A stretch of 46,272 bases of DNA from Paludibacter sp. (GCA_009781075.1 WQYU01000004.1:1-46272); one strand, 5' to 3'; positions 7,151 through 15,137 are shown, numbered from the stretch's first letter. Notes: generated by a model not told the origin, from the sequence alone. A program made the numbers and translations.

Positions 7151-9130
7151 TTAAAATGACGCGGGTTTAAGCGCTCTGCCTCTATTATTGGCAGGGGTTT
7201 GAGGACTTCTGCTACTGCCCGGTGATTGGGGTGATGATGTTGTATCTGGCTGATTAATATCTGTATTAGGGCGGTTACCCGCAGTCTGATTGCCGGTACC
7301 TGAATTTGACGAGGAACCAATTCCTATCGGAGTTTTATTTTGCATATTTCCGGGCATCTGCCGCTCTGTATCTTCGGGTATGCGAAAAACGTCAATCGGG
7401 CTTAAAGGCTGCTGATTCTCAGCCCAGAAAAAGTTTTTCAAATATAAATCACCGCCCGACAATTGTCCAAGAGGGAACATTGACCCTTGCGAGACAGTTG
7501 TTAATATCACTTTTTCAATTTTTTTATCTTTAAAAAACATATTGACATAACTGCTTTGCGACTTATTGATTCCAATCATCGTGCTGTCGGCATCGTCAAT
7601 AGGCAAATAAATTGTTTCAGCATTCCCATTAACAAACACGTGTCGCAATTGCCCGCTGTCCAAATTTGCAATAATTTCCTTCCCTGACATTTGATTGAAA
7701 TAATTGATACTGTCGGTTTTTTGGGACATCATGGCATCTTTGATAATTTGCATGCGCTCAGCCTGTTTATTTTTTGTAAAAATATGAATTTCACTACCTG
7801 AAATCTGACTTCCCTGCGCCCACACCACAGGTAATCCGTAGAGATTGACCACCGAATCGCGCGTTGAATAAGTCAAAGAATCAGCAATTCCTTGTATATC
7901 AGAACGATACATTCGTGCCTGATGATAGCCAAAAGCCATATTATATGCAGAATCAATTTCCGTTTTAATTGTATCGGTTAAAACAATTGTATCTTGCTGA
8001 ATTTTAAGCGAATCGGTAAAATAAACTGAATCGCGTTTATTCAATTTAATATCCGTATAAACAAAAGTTTGTTTTTTGGTTTCAAGCGTATCGGCGTGAA
8101 TATAAGCAGTTTCCGCATCTTTCCAATAAATAAGCAGCGCCGAATCGGTAGCAAAACCATATTCAGTTGAGTCGTTATAAAATACATAATCGCCTCCAAG
8201 AGTAGTTCCTTGAGCGGTATCGGTAAGTTCTACTTCCGAAAACGCTTCGCCAAGATTTTTTTGTTTATCATAAAAAATAGTATCTCCAATAAGTGTTTTC
8301 CCGTTTTTATTCACAACTTTTGAGCGATCAAGTAGCATTGATTGCTCATTTTCAGTATTATACCAACCCTTTGTGGAATAAATATCGGTTTCCTGTTTGT
8401 AAATGATGTGAGTTGGTCCTACAATATCGGCAATATGAGTGCGAGTGTTATACACCAAAGTATCCGAGTTCATAACAAAATCAGGATTTACGAGATGAAC
8501 GTCGTTGTGAAAAACAGCGATTTCAGTAGCAGTAGAATATTGTCCCCAAATTGAAGTGAGCGTATTTCTATCGTCTTTAAGTTTTCCGCCGGTAAAATAA
8601 TATGCGAGATTAGTGTTTCGGTCGTAGTTCAAACTATCGGTTGTCAACACCGATTTACGATTTACAAGTCGCACATTTTCACGCATTTGCGCAAGCCGTG
8701 TATTTCCATCGTAATAAAGGTAATCACCATAAATAAACAGGGTATCCGCCTGAATAATCCGCACATTACTGAAAGCATCAAGCGAATTCTCCTCTTTGAA
8801 AAAATATGCACTGTCGCAATACATGATGGCATTATCGTGCTTAAAACTAACATTTCCCCGCATAATTTGTACCCCCGGCAAGTTTTCTTCATCACCAATA
8901 ATAAAATCGGAATGTAACATTTCCACCATTTGTCGAGGGCGTCCTGTGGTAGATGCAGCGGGCTTTGTTGCCGGCTTTACAGGAGTTTTTTGTTGTCCGG
9001 AAATTGATTTTTCAACTTCCTTTTTTAATTTTCCACGCTGCGGCGGCTGTTGCGCAAGTAAAATACCCGAAATCAGCAAGATAACAAGTGAAAAAAGAAC
9101 ATTATATTTATTTTTTACAATAAAAAACAT
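7151..9130 (-). CDS. OstA-like LPS-transport protein
   Basis: 659 residues with an N-terminal signal/anchor (VLFSLVILLISGILLAQQ). From about residue 60 comes a long run of short beta repeats typical of the OstA/LptA fold: IMRGNVSFKHDNAIMYCDSA, VRIIQADTLFIYGDYLYYDG, NVRLVNRKSVLTTDSLNY and so on. These pair 'written in DNA order' strands as in LptA and the N-domain of LptD, which carry lipopolysaccharide across the periplasm. The last 60 residues are low-complexity Ser/Pro/Asn-rich. It lies 73 bases downstream of rpoN in the same direction, so co-transcription is plausible. Confidence 0.85.
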   Translation of the reverse strand: MFFIVKNKYNVLFSLVILLISGILLAQQPPQRGKLKKEVEKSISGQQKTPVKPATKPAASTTGRPRQMVEMLHSDFIIGDEENLPGVQIMRGNVSFKHDNAIMYCDSAYFFKEENSLDAFSNVRIIQADTLFIYGDYLYYDGNTRLAQMRENVRLVNRKSVLTTDSLNYDRNTNLAYYFTGGKLKDDRNTLTSIWGQYSTATEIAVFHNDVHLVNPDFVMNSDTLVYNTRTHIADIVGPTHIIYKQETDIYSTKGWYNTENEQSMLLDRSKVVNKNGKTLIGDTIFYDKQKNLGEAFSEVELTDTAQGTTLGGDYVFYNDSTEYGFATDSALLIYWKDAETAYIHADTLETKKQTFVYTDIKLNKRDSVYFTDSLKIQQDTIVLTDTIKTEIDSAYNMAFGYHQARMYRSDIQGIADSLTYSTRDSVVNLYGLPVVWAQGSQISGSEIHIFTKNKQAERMQIIKDAMMSQKTDSINYFNQMSGKEIIANLDSGQLRHVFVNGNAETIYLPIDDADSTMIGINKSQSSYVNMFFKDKKIEKVILTTVSQGSMFPLGQLSGGDLYLKNFFWAENQQPLSPIDVFRIPEDTERQMPGNMQNKTPIGIGSSSNSGTGNQTAGNRPNTDINQPDTTSSPQSPGSSRSPQTPANNRGRALKPASF

Positions 9131-9203
9131 TAGGTATAATTATGAATTAAAAATTTTTATAAAAAAAATAAATACTTAATAATCAATGATTTGTAAAATT
9201 TTA

Positions 9204-10751
9204 TTAAAAATTAATTCTCAAGCGCGAAACCGGAATATTCAACTGTTCTCGATATTTTGCAACCGTTCTCCGTGCAATCGGATAACCGCGATTGTTCAGA
9301 TATTCGGCAACTTCATCGTCATTGAGCGGATGATGTTTATCTTCATTATTAATACATTCCTGCATAATAGTTTTAATTTCGCGAGTTGAAATTTCTTCAC
9401 CATGGTCGTTGAGAATAGATTCGGAGAAAAAATATTTTAGAGGATAAATAGCATATTCGGTTTGAATATATTTACTGTTGCTAACGCGTGAAATGGTAGA
9501 AATATCATATCCTGTTATATCGGCTATATCTTTAAGTATCATCGGTTTAAGGAAAGATTCGTGTCCTTCTATAAAAAAATTGTACTGAAACTCTACAATT
9601 GCAGTCATAGTTGCTAATAGTGTTTGTTGACGCTGTTTTACCGCATCAATAAACCATTGTGCCGAGTCAACTTTTTGCTTTACAAACAAAATTGCTTCTT
9701 TCAATTCGCGGGTTTGATTTTGTTTGTTATTATTATAATCATTCAACATATTTTTGAAATCAGGATTAATACGAAGTTCGGAAATATTGCTTTGTGTCAA
9801 ATTAACCGTTAGTTTCCCATTATTATTTTCAAGAATAAAATCAGGAATTATCGTAGTTTTTGTCTGCTCAAGCACGTCTCCACTCCAAGCATTGCCCGGC
9901 TTTGGATTTAACTTAACTACTTCTGTGATAATGCTTTTCATTATATCCTCGTCTATATTCAAACTTCGCTGAATTTTTTCATAATGTTTTTTTGAAAAAC
10001 TTTCAAAATGATTGGAAATAGTTTTTTTTGCATATTCTATCACATCTGTTTTCGATTTTCTATTCAATTGCAGCAATAAACATTCCTGTAAATTCTGCGC
10101 ACCAACACCCGCCGGCTCCAAATTTTGAACCAATTTTATCAATCGCTGAATTTCACTCTCAGAACTATCCTCTCCCATTTGGAACAGCAAATCATCTACC
10201 ATCATATCTGCACTTCGCCTCAAATAACCCTCTTCGTCAATATTTCCAATAATATAACGAACTATATTTCTTTCACACTCAGTTAGTTGCAAAAAACCGG
10301 CCTGTTCCTCCAAGTATTCTTTAAAAGTCATCCCATCGGAAACAGGGACTTCTTCCTGCTTTGCATCTCGCTCTAAATTATTAATTTTTAATCGGTAAGC
10401 AGGAACTTCTTCTTCCATTCTGTCATATTCGCCATAGTCGTAGTCGTCAGAATCAAATTCTACATTATCTTTGTCGGATTCGTTTTCGTAAATATCCTCC
10501 TCATCCTTCTCTTCGATGTCTGATTTTTCCGGTACATCGTCTTCTTCCTCTCCCTCTACTTCATCCATATTAGTAGGTTCGGCAGTATCCGACATACTTT
10601 CGTAATCTTCTTCAAGAGCTGGATTTTCTTCCAATTCTTGCCGCACACGCTCTTCCAATTCAAGTTTTGTTGCCTCAATTAGTTTTATTGTCTGAATTTG
10701 AGATGGTGCAAGTTTTTGCTGGAGTTTTTGTTGAAGTTGTTGCTTTAACAT
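9204..10751 (-). CDS. rpoN: RNA polymerase sigma-54 factor
   Basis: 515 residues. Region I is the Gln/Leu-rich activator-binding N-terminus (MLKQQLQQKLQQKLAPSQIQ). A very acidic linker follows (about 50-120, many Asp/Glu), then the core-binding domain (LEPAGVGAQNLQECLLLQL) and the HTH (DIADITGYDISTISRVSNSK). The RpoN box ARRTVAKYRE lies close to the C-terminus, and the protein ends SRLRINF. All hallmarks of sigma-54, which needs AAA+ activators to open -24/-12 promoters, are present. It is the last gene that is clearly chromosomal; phage-type genes begin 91 bases upstream of its start. Confidence 0.97.
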   Translation of the reverse strand: MLKQQLQQKLQQKLAPSQIQTIKLIEATKLELEERVRQELEENPALEEDYESMSDTAEPTNMDEVEGEEEDDVPEKSDIEEKDEEDIYENESDKDNVEFDSDDYDYGEYDRMEEEVPAYRLKINNLERDAKQEEVPVSDGMTFKEYLEEQAGFLQLTECERNIVRYIIGNIDEEGYLRRSADMMVDDLLFQMGEDSSESEIQRLIKLVQNLEPAGVGAQNLQECLLLQLNRKSKTDVIEYAKKTISNHFESFSKKHYEKIQRSLNIDEDIMKSIITEVVKLNPKPGNAWSGDVLEQTKTTIIPDFILENNNGKLTVNLTQSNISELRINPDFKNMLNDYNNNKQNQTRELKEAILFVKQKVDSAQWFIDAVKQRQQTLLATMTAIVEFQYNFFIEGHESFLKPMILKDIADITGYDISTISRVSNSKYIQTEYAIYPLKYFFSESILNDHGEEISTREIKTIMQECINNEDKHHPLNDDEVAEYLNNRGYPIARRTVAKYREQLNIPVSRLRINF

Positions 10752-10842
10752 TACATACGTCTTGTTTAATTATTTAAATATCAATCATTTATATAAATAA
10801 AGTTATTTTTTTATAGAATAATTATAGAAATTCTGTGATTTA

Positions 10843-11448
10843 TTAATAATTCTTATCCCGTAAAAGTGTTATTATAATTGAATTTTGCTCGATTATTTTT
10901 TGTAATTTTTCTATTATCAAATCGGTTTTATTTGTTTTTATTTTGGTATCCTTTTTTTGTTCTAACATCTCGCCTGTGCCGTAAATCAACCACTCATAAT
11001 TTACTTCCGGAAAGTATTTTATTATTGCCTCTTTGGGTTTTTGCCCAATCGGGTAACCATTGCGTACCCAATTATTAACTATTGTCGAACTTTCATTTAA
11101 ACGCTCTGCAAATCGTTTATTAGAACCCTTGCATAAATCCATTTTAATTTTTTTAATGCGCTGATTGATATTTAATTCACATATATTTACAATTTCTTTT
11201 TCCGTTTTTATTTCGTATGTCAGCATTTCCCCTCTGTTGTCCAAAAAATATTCTAAATTTAATATCGGAAAAGCATTGCAAATTTTTCTAAAAAGCCCAT
11301 CAGTTAAGTACTTTACATCACCATTGAACGCCGCAGAAAGATTTGTATAATTGATACCTGCTTTTTGTGCCAAATCACGCTGATTTTTAACCAATCCGAC
11401 GGAAAAAAGGTAACGATATAATTGTGATATTTTTATGTACGGGGACAT
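10843..11448 (-). CDS. Phage repressor with two HTH domains
   Basis: 201 residues. The N-terminal domain (about 8-72: VKNQRDLAQKAGINYTNLSA, KYLTDGLFRKICNAFP, LEYFLDNRGEML) is paralogous to that of the 150-residue protein at 12182. The second domain (about 90-165: NQRIKKIKMDLCKGSNKRFA, ESSTIVNNWVRNGYPIGQKP, YEWLIYGTGEML) resembles CI-type repressor HTHs, with the typical WLxxGTGEML ending. There is no peptidase domain, so induction is not by LexA-type self-cleavage in this protein. It is the last gene of a minus-strand set, 6 bases after its neighbour. Confidence 0.75.
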   Translation of the reverse strand: MSPYIKISQLYRYLFSVGLVKNQRDLAQKAGINYTNLSAAFNGDVKYLTDGLFRKICNAFPILNLEYFLDNRGEMLTYEIKTEKEIVNICELNINQRIKKIKMDLCKGSNKRFAERLNESSTIVNNWVRNGYPIGQKPKEAIIKYFPEVNYEWLIYGTGEMLEQKKDTKIKTNKTDLIIEKLQKIIEQNSIIITLLRDKNY

Positions 11449-11454
11449 TTATTT

Positions 11455-12177
11455 CTATTTTTCTTCTGAATTTTCTATTAGTTCAATAATCTTTTGCAAT
11501 GAATCTGTTTTTATCTTCAATTCACCTAATTTTTTTATTGAGAAATATTTATCTGTTTTTGAAAAACACGGCTTTTGTTTTTCAATTCTAATATAAATTT
11601 CTTGTAAAATTTTATCAAAAACATTTTCTTCGTGTATTTTTATCAATAAACTAACAAGGTGGTCAATTGCCTCCTTGTAATATTTTTGTTCATAATATAT
11701 ATAGAATAAATTATAATTAACAGAATCTGCAGTAAGTGTGATGTCGTAAGTAGCTTTTTCAAATGCCGAATTGAATTTATTATTTAATTCGGTAACCTTA
11801 TTAGTGAATATGTTATTCAATTCAGTAATTCTATTTTCAAATTTCCTATCAATATCCTTTACTTGCATGTAGTTACTCACAACAATAAAGGTAGCTAATA
11901 TTCCGATAAAAGTCAAAATTATTTCTAATCCATGTTCTGTTAAATTTAGATTGAAATATTTTAAAGCAACAATTGCCAATCCCCATAATATTAGTGCGGA
12001 TAGAATGATAATACCTAATATTTTTCCATAAAACCAGTTATTTCTTTGTTTATTTTTTATAATATTAAATAATTTATCTGGTGAAGGGCTAATATCACCA
12101 TTTATATCAACATGGTTATTTCCTTGTATGTTTGATTGGTTTATTGTTCCCGAGAATGAAAATGTTTTTTTTAACAT
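11455..12177 (-). CDS. Membrane/coiled-coil protein with N-terminal amyloid-like motif
   Basis: 240 residues. An N-terminal polar stretch (residues 10-24, GTINQSNIQGNNHVD) is followed by two transmembrane helices (about 52-75, GIIILSALILWGLAIVAL; about 85-105, ILTFIGILATFIVVSNYM). A coiled coil comes next (about 107-145, repeated RITELNNIF/KVTELNNKF) and then a helical C-terminal domain. The residue 10-24 motif recurs in the adjacent HTH protein (12182-12634). I do not recognise the family. Membrane anchoring plus a prophage immunity-region location would fit a superinfection-exclusion or abortive-infection effector, but that is inference. It starts 4 bases after the HTH gene ends. Confidence 0.6.
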   Translation of the reverse strand: MLKKTFSFSGTINQSNIQGNNHVDINGDISPSPDKLFNIIKNKQRNNWFYGKILGIIILSALILWGLAIVALKYFNLNLTEHGLEIILTFIGILATFIVVSNYMQVKDIDRKFENRITELNNIFTNKVTELNNKFNSAFEKATYDITLTADSVNYNLFYIYYEQKYYKEAIDHLVSLLIKIHEENVFDKILQEIYIRIEKQKPCFSKTDKYFSIKKLGELKIKTDSLQKIIELIENSEEK

Positions 12178-12181
12178 AATA

Positions 12182-12634
12182 TTATTTTTTATTTTTATTA
12201 ATAATTTGCATTAATTCTTCTATTTGTTTATCTTTTTCTTCAATTATCTTTTTATATAATTTTTCTGTTTCTAAAAAATTTATTTTTTTTGAGTTATCAA
12301 TCACATTGTCCCCATTTACATTTTTTTGGTCAATATTACCTATAAATCCATCATTTACATTTATCTTGCCCTTGCTATCATATAAAAACATATTTTCATC
12401 ATTTTTTAGGAAATAATCTCTATTAAAAATATCAGGAAATGTTTTCCATATTTTTTTTAAAAGTCCATTGGTAAGATGTTTTTCTGAATTTTTAAAAGCC
12501 ATTACCAACCCAGTATAATGTACATCTAATTTCTCAGCAAATTCTTTTTTAGAACTTATAATATCATTTACATATAAATATTTATATGCATTTTCTAATT
12601 TTTCTAATTTTGTTACCATTTTATTTAAAGCCAT
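12182..12634 (-). CDS. HTH regulator with C-terminal amyloid-like motif and coiled coil
   Basis: 150 residues. Residues 15-85 (SKKEFAEKLDVHYTGLVMAF, KHLTNGLLKKIWKTFPD, DYFLKND) are paralogous to the first HTH domain of the repressor at 10843. Residues 99-113 (GNIDQKNVNGDNVID) match the N-terminal motif of the membrane protein encoded next. Residues 122-150 form a Lys/Glu-rich coiled coil. The combination suggests a DNA-binding or sensing component physically linked to the membrane protein. Its start codon overlaps the -33 box of the divergent promoter at 12634-12664. Confidence 0.65.
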   Translation of the reverse strand: MALNKMVTKLEKLENAYKYLYVNDIISSKKEFAEKLDVHYTGLVMAFKNSEKHLTNGLLKKIWKTFPDIFNRDYFLKNDENMFLYDSKGKINVNDGFIGNIDQKNVNGDNVIDNSKKINFLETEKLYKKIIEEKDKQIEELMQIINKNKK

Positions 12635-12664
12635 TTGTAATTTAGAGTTTTATTTGTATCTTTG
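12634..12664 (+). promoter_or_regulatory. Promoter TTTG-N19-TATCTTTG in the immunity region
   Basis: -33 TTTG (12634-12637) and -7 TATCTTTG (12657-12664) have normal spacing and point at the 49-residue gene at 12704. The segment TTTAGAGTTTTATTTGTATC closely matches the early promoter at 13561-13580, suggesting a shared regulator. Confidence 0.7.
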
Positions 12665-12703
12665 CGGAAAATTTATTGTTTAATCTTTAAAATTTTAATT
12701 TTT

Positions 12704-12853
12704 ATGGAAACATCTGAAATTATTAATCAACTTGTCATTGATATGCAGCAAATCAAAGAAGATATCAAAGGTAATACACACGAAATCAATCTTATAGTTA
12801 GTGCTTTAAATGAATTGGCGTTAGAAGTTAGTAAATTACCAATAAAAGAATAG
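12704..12853 (+). CDS. Small coiled-coil protein in the immunity region
   Basis: 49 residues starting METSEIINQLVIDM; the ATG at 12704 is preferred over an in-frame upstream start at 12662 because that one lies at the transcription start. The peptide is one amphipathic helix (heptad-like Ile/Leu/Val spacing), convergent with the TIR gene whose stop is 5 bases away. A Cro- or anti-repressor-like partner of the immunity proteins is possible; no family recognised. Confidence 0.55.
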   Translation: METSEIINQLVIDMQQIKEDIKGNTHEINLIVSALNELALEVSKLPIKE

Positions 12854-12857
12854 AAAT

Positions 12858-13466
12858 CTATTTTGATATTTGTATCATTTTGACTCCTGCCGCTTTTAAT
12901 TCTTTGTATATCTCATTTTCTAAATTACCTGATAATTCTTTGTATAAAATGCCTGACAAATCACTTGCTTTCTCTACTGGATTATCATATATGGCTAAGA
13001 CCCTATTTTTACCTAATTTTGCTATAAAATAACCATATTCAAACATCACATTTTGCCTTGCTCTGTAATTATCACTCATTACATCATCTTTTGTCAATAA
13101 AATTATTGCAAAAGATACGCCTTCTGCTTCTTGCTCCAATTTTTCAATAATAGTTCTGCCCTTGTCCGGTTGTTCGTGTAATATTATCGGTTCTATGTTA
13201 TATTTTTTAAGTATTTGCGCAATTTCAATTTTTGCTTTATCATTATGTCCGTGAACTATAAATATCTTTTCCCTTTTCTTAGCAAGTTGTTCATCAATAT
13301 CAAAAGGCAAATCAACAAAATGTTTCTTACAATCTGGATTTGTAAGCAAATGATATTCTGCTAATTCGTCTGTCATATTTGAATTTCCCACTGTTTTACT
13401 GTTATCTGCATTTATTACATCTTGTAGCAAAGCACCATTTCTTATTTTATATTTTGATTTTTCCAC
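12858..13466 (-). CDS. TIR-domain protein (CAP12/Pycsar effector type) with phage-protein-like N-terminal domain
   Basis: 202 residues. Residues 65-200 form a TIR-like domain of the CAP12/Pycsar effector family: KIFIVHGHN (67-75), LHEQPDKGRTIIEK (96-109) and RARQNVMFEYGYF (135-147), with Glu143 the likely catalytic acid of an NAD-degrading site. Relatives kill or arrest infected cells. Residues 5-61 are a separate domain (NSNMTDELAEYHL, NPDCKKHF) that aligns well with residues 70-125 of the head-module protein at 39249. No cyclase gene or STING-like domain is nearby, so activation is probably not by the usual cyclic nucleotide. It is read divergently from the early operon. No strong promoter seen. 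Confidence 0.8.
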   Translation of the reverse strand: MEKSKYKIRNGALLQDVINADNSKTVGNSNMTDELAEYHLLTNPDCKKHFVDLPFDIDEQLAKKREKIFIVHGHNDKAKIEIAQILKKYNIEPIILHEQPDKGRTIIEKLEQEAEGVSFAIILLTKDDVMSDNYRARQNVMFEYGYFIAKLGKNRVLAIYDNPVEKASDLSGILYKELSGNLENEIYKELKAAGVKMIQISK

Positions 13467-13554
13467 AATCTATTAATAATCAATTATTTAGCATTTTTAT
13501 AAATATTAATAAATATATATAAAAATTAAAGTTATGTTAAAAATGCAAATAATG

Positions 13555-13585
13555 TTCTAATATTAGAATTTTATTTGTATTTTTG
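13555..13585 (+). promoter_or_regulatory. Early promoter with palindromic operator
   Basis: A perfect 14-base palindrome TTCTAATATTAGAA (13555-13568) sits where the -33 box should be, followed by TATTTTTG (13578-13585). The layout fits repression of the early operon by the immunity proteins. The right half and spacer match the 12634-12664 promoter. Confidence 0.7.
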
Positions 13586-13669
13586 CATCGTATTTCAAAA
13601 GTATTTCAAAATAGTCGTACAAATGAAATACGCAAAAGTAGATAAAATAATTATAACTACAAAAAAATA

Positions 13670-13897
13670 ATGAATATGGACACGTTAAAAGAAAGGCAGA
13701 CAGAACTTAAAAGGCAGGCGCAAACTGCCTCCATTGAGGCAAGGTGTATTTCACTAAAGCCCGGACAGAAATTGTCTGAAAAAGTTATAGACCTGCAAAC
13801 GTACCAAAGGATACGTATCAGGTTATCTCGTAACAAAAATATTAATACAAGAGTCGAATTAATCGGCGATAATTGTGTAGTAACACGCTTAAATTAA
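13670..13897 (+). CDS. First early phage gene, unknown
   Basis: 75 residues (start MNMDTLKERQTELKRQAQ); an alternative ATG lies two codons in. N-terminal half is a charged helix, C-terminal half looks beta-rich (YQRIRIRLSRN, TRVELIGDNCVVTRL). First gene after the early promoter, with a leader of about 80 bases. No family recognised; its position would suit an anti-repressor or host-takeover protein. Confidence 0.6.
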   Translation: MNMDTLKERQTELKRQAQTASIEARCISLKPGQKLSEKVIDLQTYQRIRIRLSRNKNINTRVELIGDNCVVTRLN

Positions 13898-13906
13898 CCT
13901 ACAACT

Positions 13907-14188
13907 ATGCTAACACTTGAACTCTTTGATTTTAAAAATATCTGCATGCAAATGTCGGAACTTGGAGCGGCAAATTATGCAAAGCGTTATGAACCGCAGA
14001 GAGATAATATTTCGCAGAGAGAGGCATATCGTAAATTCGGAGAGCAAAAAGTAAAATTTTGGTTAAAAAAAGGGCTGATAGGTAAAATAAGGAGTGGAGT
14101 AAATGAAAATTCAAAATTTAATTATTCCTTTTCAGAATTGCTGGCAGCTCAAACAGCAGAAAGAATTAATCTATCAATAAATAAATAA
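13907..14188 (+). CDS. Excisionase/MerR-like small DNA-binding protein
   Basis: 93 residues. The segment SQREAYRKFGEQKVKFWLKK followed by GLIGKIRSG and a Tyr-Ser-Glu-Leu motif resembles the winged-helix layout of phage excisionase-like and MerR-like domains, where AYRxFG starts the HTH and WLKKGLI the recognition helix. Nine bases after its neighbour, same operon. Directionality factor or early regulator are both possible; no integrase is visible to pair it with. Confidence 0.5.
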   Translation: MLTLELFDFKNICMQMSELGAANYAKRYEPQRDNISQREAYRKFGEQKVKFWLKKGLIGKIRSGVNENSKFNYSFSELLAAQTAERINLSINK

Positions 14189-14222
14189 AACCTCACAACG
14201 TACAGGTCAGTTGTAAAATAAA

Positions 14223-14396
14223 ATGAAAGTTACAAATAAAAATAAAGACGAAATTCGAGGAGACTTGGAAAATTTATCTACGATATTAAGTAGATGTACA
14301 GACAATCCTAATTGCCACGAAATACAAGAAATGGTTAATCATGTTATTGACTATGCAGATAGTTTTAATTCTATAATTTGGAAATTAAATAAATAA
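14223..14396 (+). CDS. Small early phage protein, unknown
   Basis: 57 residues (MKVTNKNKDEIRGDLENLST...), mostly helical and acidic, with two Cys separated by 6 residues (CTDNPNC). Spaced 34 bases after the previous gene and 9 bases before the next. No family recognised. Confidence 0.5.
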   Translation: MKVTNKNKDEIRGDLENLSTILSRCTDNPNCHEIQEMVNHVIDYADSFNSIIWKLNK

Positions 14397-14405
14397 ATAA
14401 ATCTT

Positions 14406-14603
14406 ATGAAAACCATCTTAACAATTTTAATGTCAATTTGCGCAATATGCGCTTTTGCAATGGCGATAGACAATACCTTTCGTCACGATAATCCATACCA
14501 GCCGGTATTGATTACGCTGCTGTGGTGGGCGCTGCCAATCGCTTGTATTGGAATGGCAATATTTGTTTCAAAAGAAAAAGAAAAAGAAGAACCAAATAAC
14601 TAA
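14406..14603 (+). CDS. Small membrane protein
   Basis: 65 residues with two hydrophobic segments (ILTILMSICAICAFAMAI and VLITLLWWALPIACIGMAIF) and a Lys/Glu-rich tail. An inner-membrane hairpin with cytoplasmic tail is likely. Phage early operons often carry such proteins; exclusion or early membrane remodelling is possible but unproven. Confidence 0.55.
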   Translation: MKTILTILMSICAICAFAMAIDNTFRHDNPYQPVLITLLWWALPIACIGMAIFVSKEKEKEEPNN

Positions 14604-14619
14604 TTAATAATTACTCAAA

Positions 14620-15033
14620 ATGCAAATAGGATATTACAGCCAAATAGACGCTCAGGCAATAGCCGAGAAAATAGCCGGTACAATCGACAAGTCGGATTTT
14701 GAATTAAATACCAATGCCTGTGATTGTGAGTATTACGAGTGGAATCGTGATTTCTTTGAACAGACATTAAAAGTACCTGTAAATGACATTGAGAGCGAAG
14801 TAAGTTTTTATGTCGGTTACGAGTATAGATATATTCCTGCCAAATTTCAAGGCGACTATATGTCTCCTCCTGACCCTGATAAATTAGAAGTTGAGGGCGT
14901 TTATATTAGAGACTTAGAAGTAGTTCCCTTGAATGACGACTTTTCGTTAGAACTTACAGACGAAGAGAGAGATAAAATCTGCGACATCGCAGAGAAAGAA
15001 CTTAAAAATAACTTAATATGTTGTTTTAAATAA
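14620..15033 (+). CDS. Acidic phage protein, unknown
   Basis: 137 residues, strongly acidic (for example DIESEVSFYVGYEYRYIP). The N-terminal helix (DAQAIAEKIAGTIDKSDFE) precedes a predicted beta-rich middle. The composition resembles DNA-mimic proteins only superficially. No family recognised. It ends 6 bases before the structured element at 15040. Confidence 0.55.
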   Translation: MQIGYYSQIDAQAIAEKIAGTIDKSDFELNTNACDCEYYEWNRDFFEQTLKVPVNDIESEVSFYVGYEYRYIPAKFQGDYMSPPDPDKLEVEGVYIRDLEVVPLNDDFSLELTDEERDKICDIAEKELKNNLICCFK

Positions 15034-15039
15034 AAATAA

Positions 15040-15137
15040 ATTAAAAACTCCGCGTGCCGTGCGGGTGTAGCAATTATAAATACACTCCCAGACCAGCGGA
15101 AAAACGGCACTTTTCCAAAGGCGAGGGAGTTTTTAAT
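15040..15137 (+). ncRNA. Candidate structured RNA / leader element with pseudoknot
   Basis: 98 bases closed by a perfect 12-bp stem (ATTAAAAACTCC, 15040-15051, with GGAGTTTTTAAT, 15126-15137). Inside, GGGTGTA (15063-15069) pairs with TACACTC (15081-15087; one G.T). GGAAAA (15098-15103) pairs with TTTTCC (15111-15116), leaving the loop ACGGCAC (15104-15110), which is fully complementary to GTGCCGT (15054-15060). That is a classic loop-distal pseudoknot. It lies between two phage genes, 15 bases before the annealing-protein start, and is locally GC-richer than its flanks. I do not recognise a known riboswitch or ribozyme class. Confidence 0.6.
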
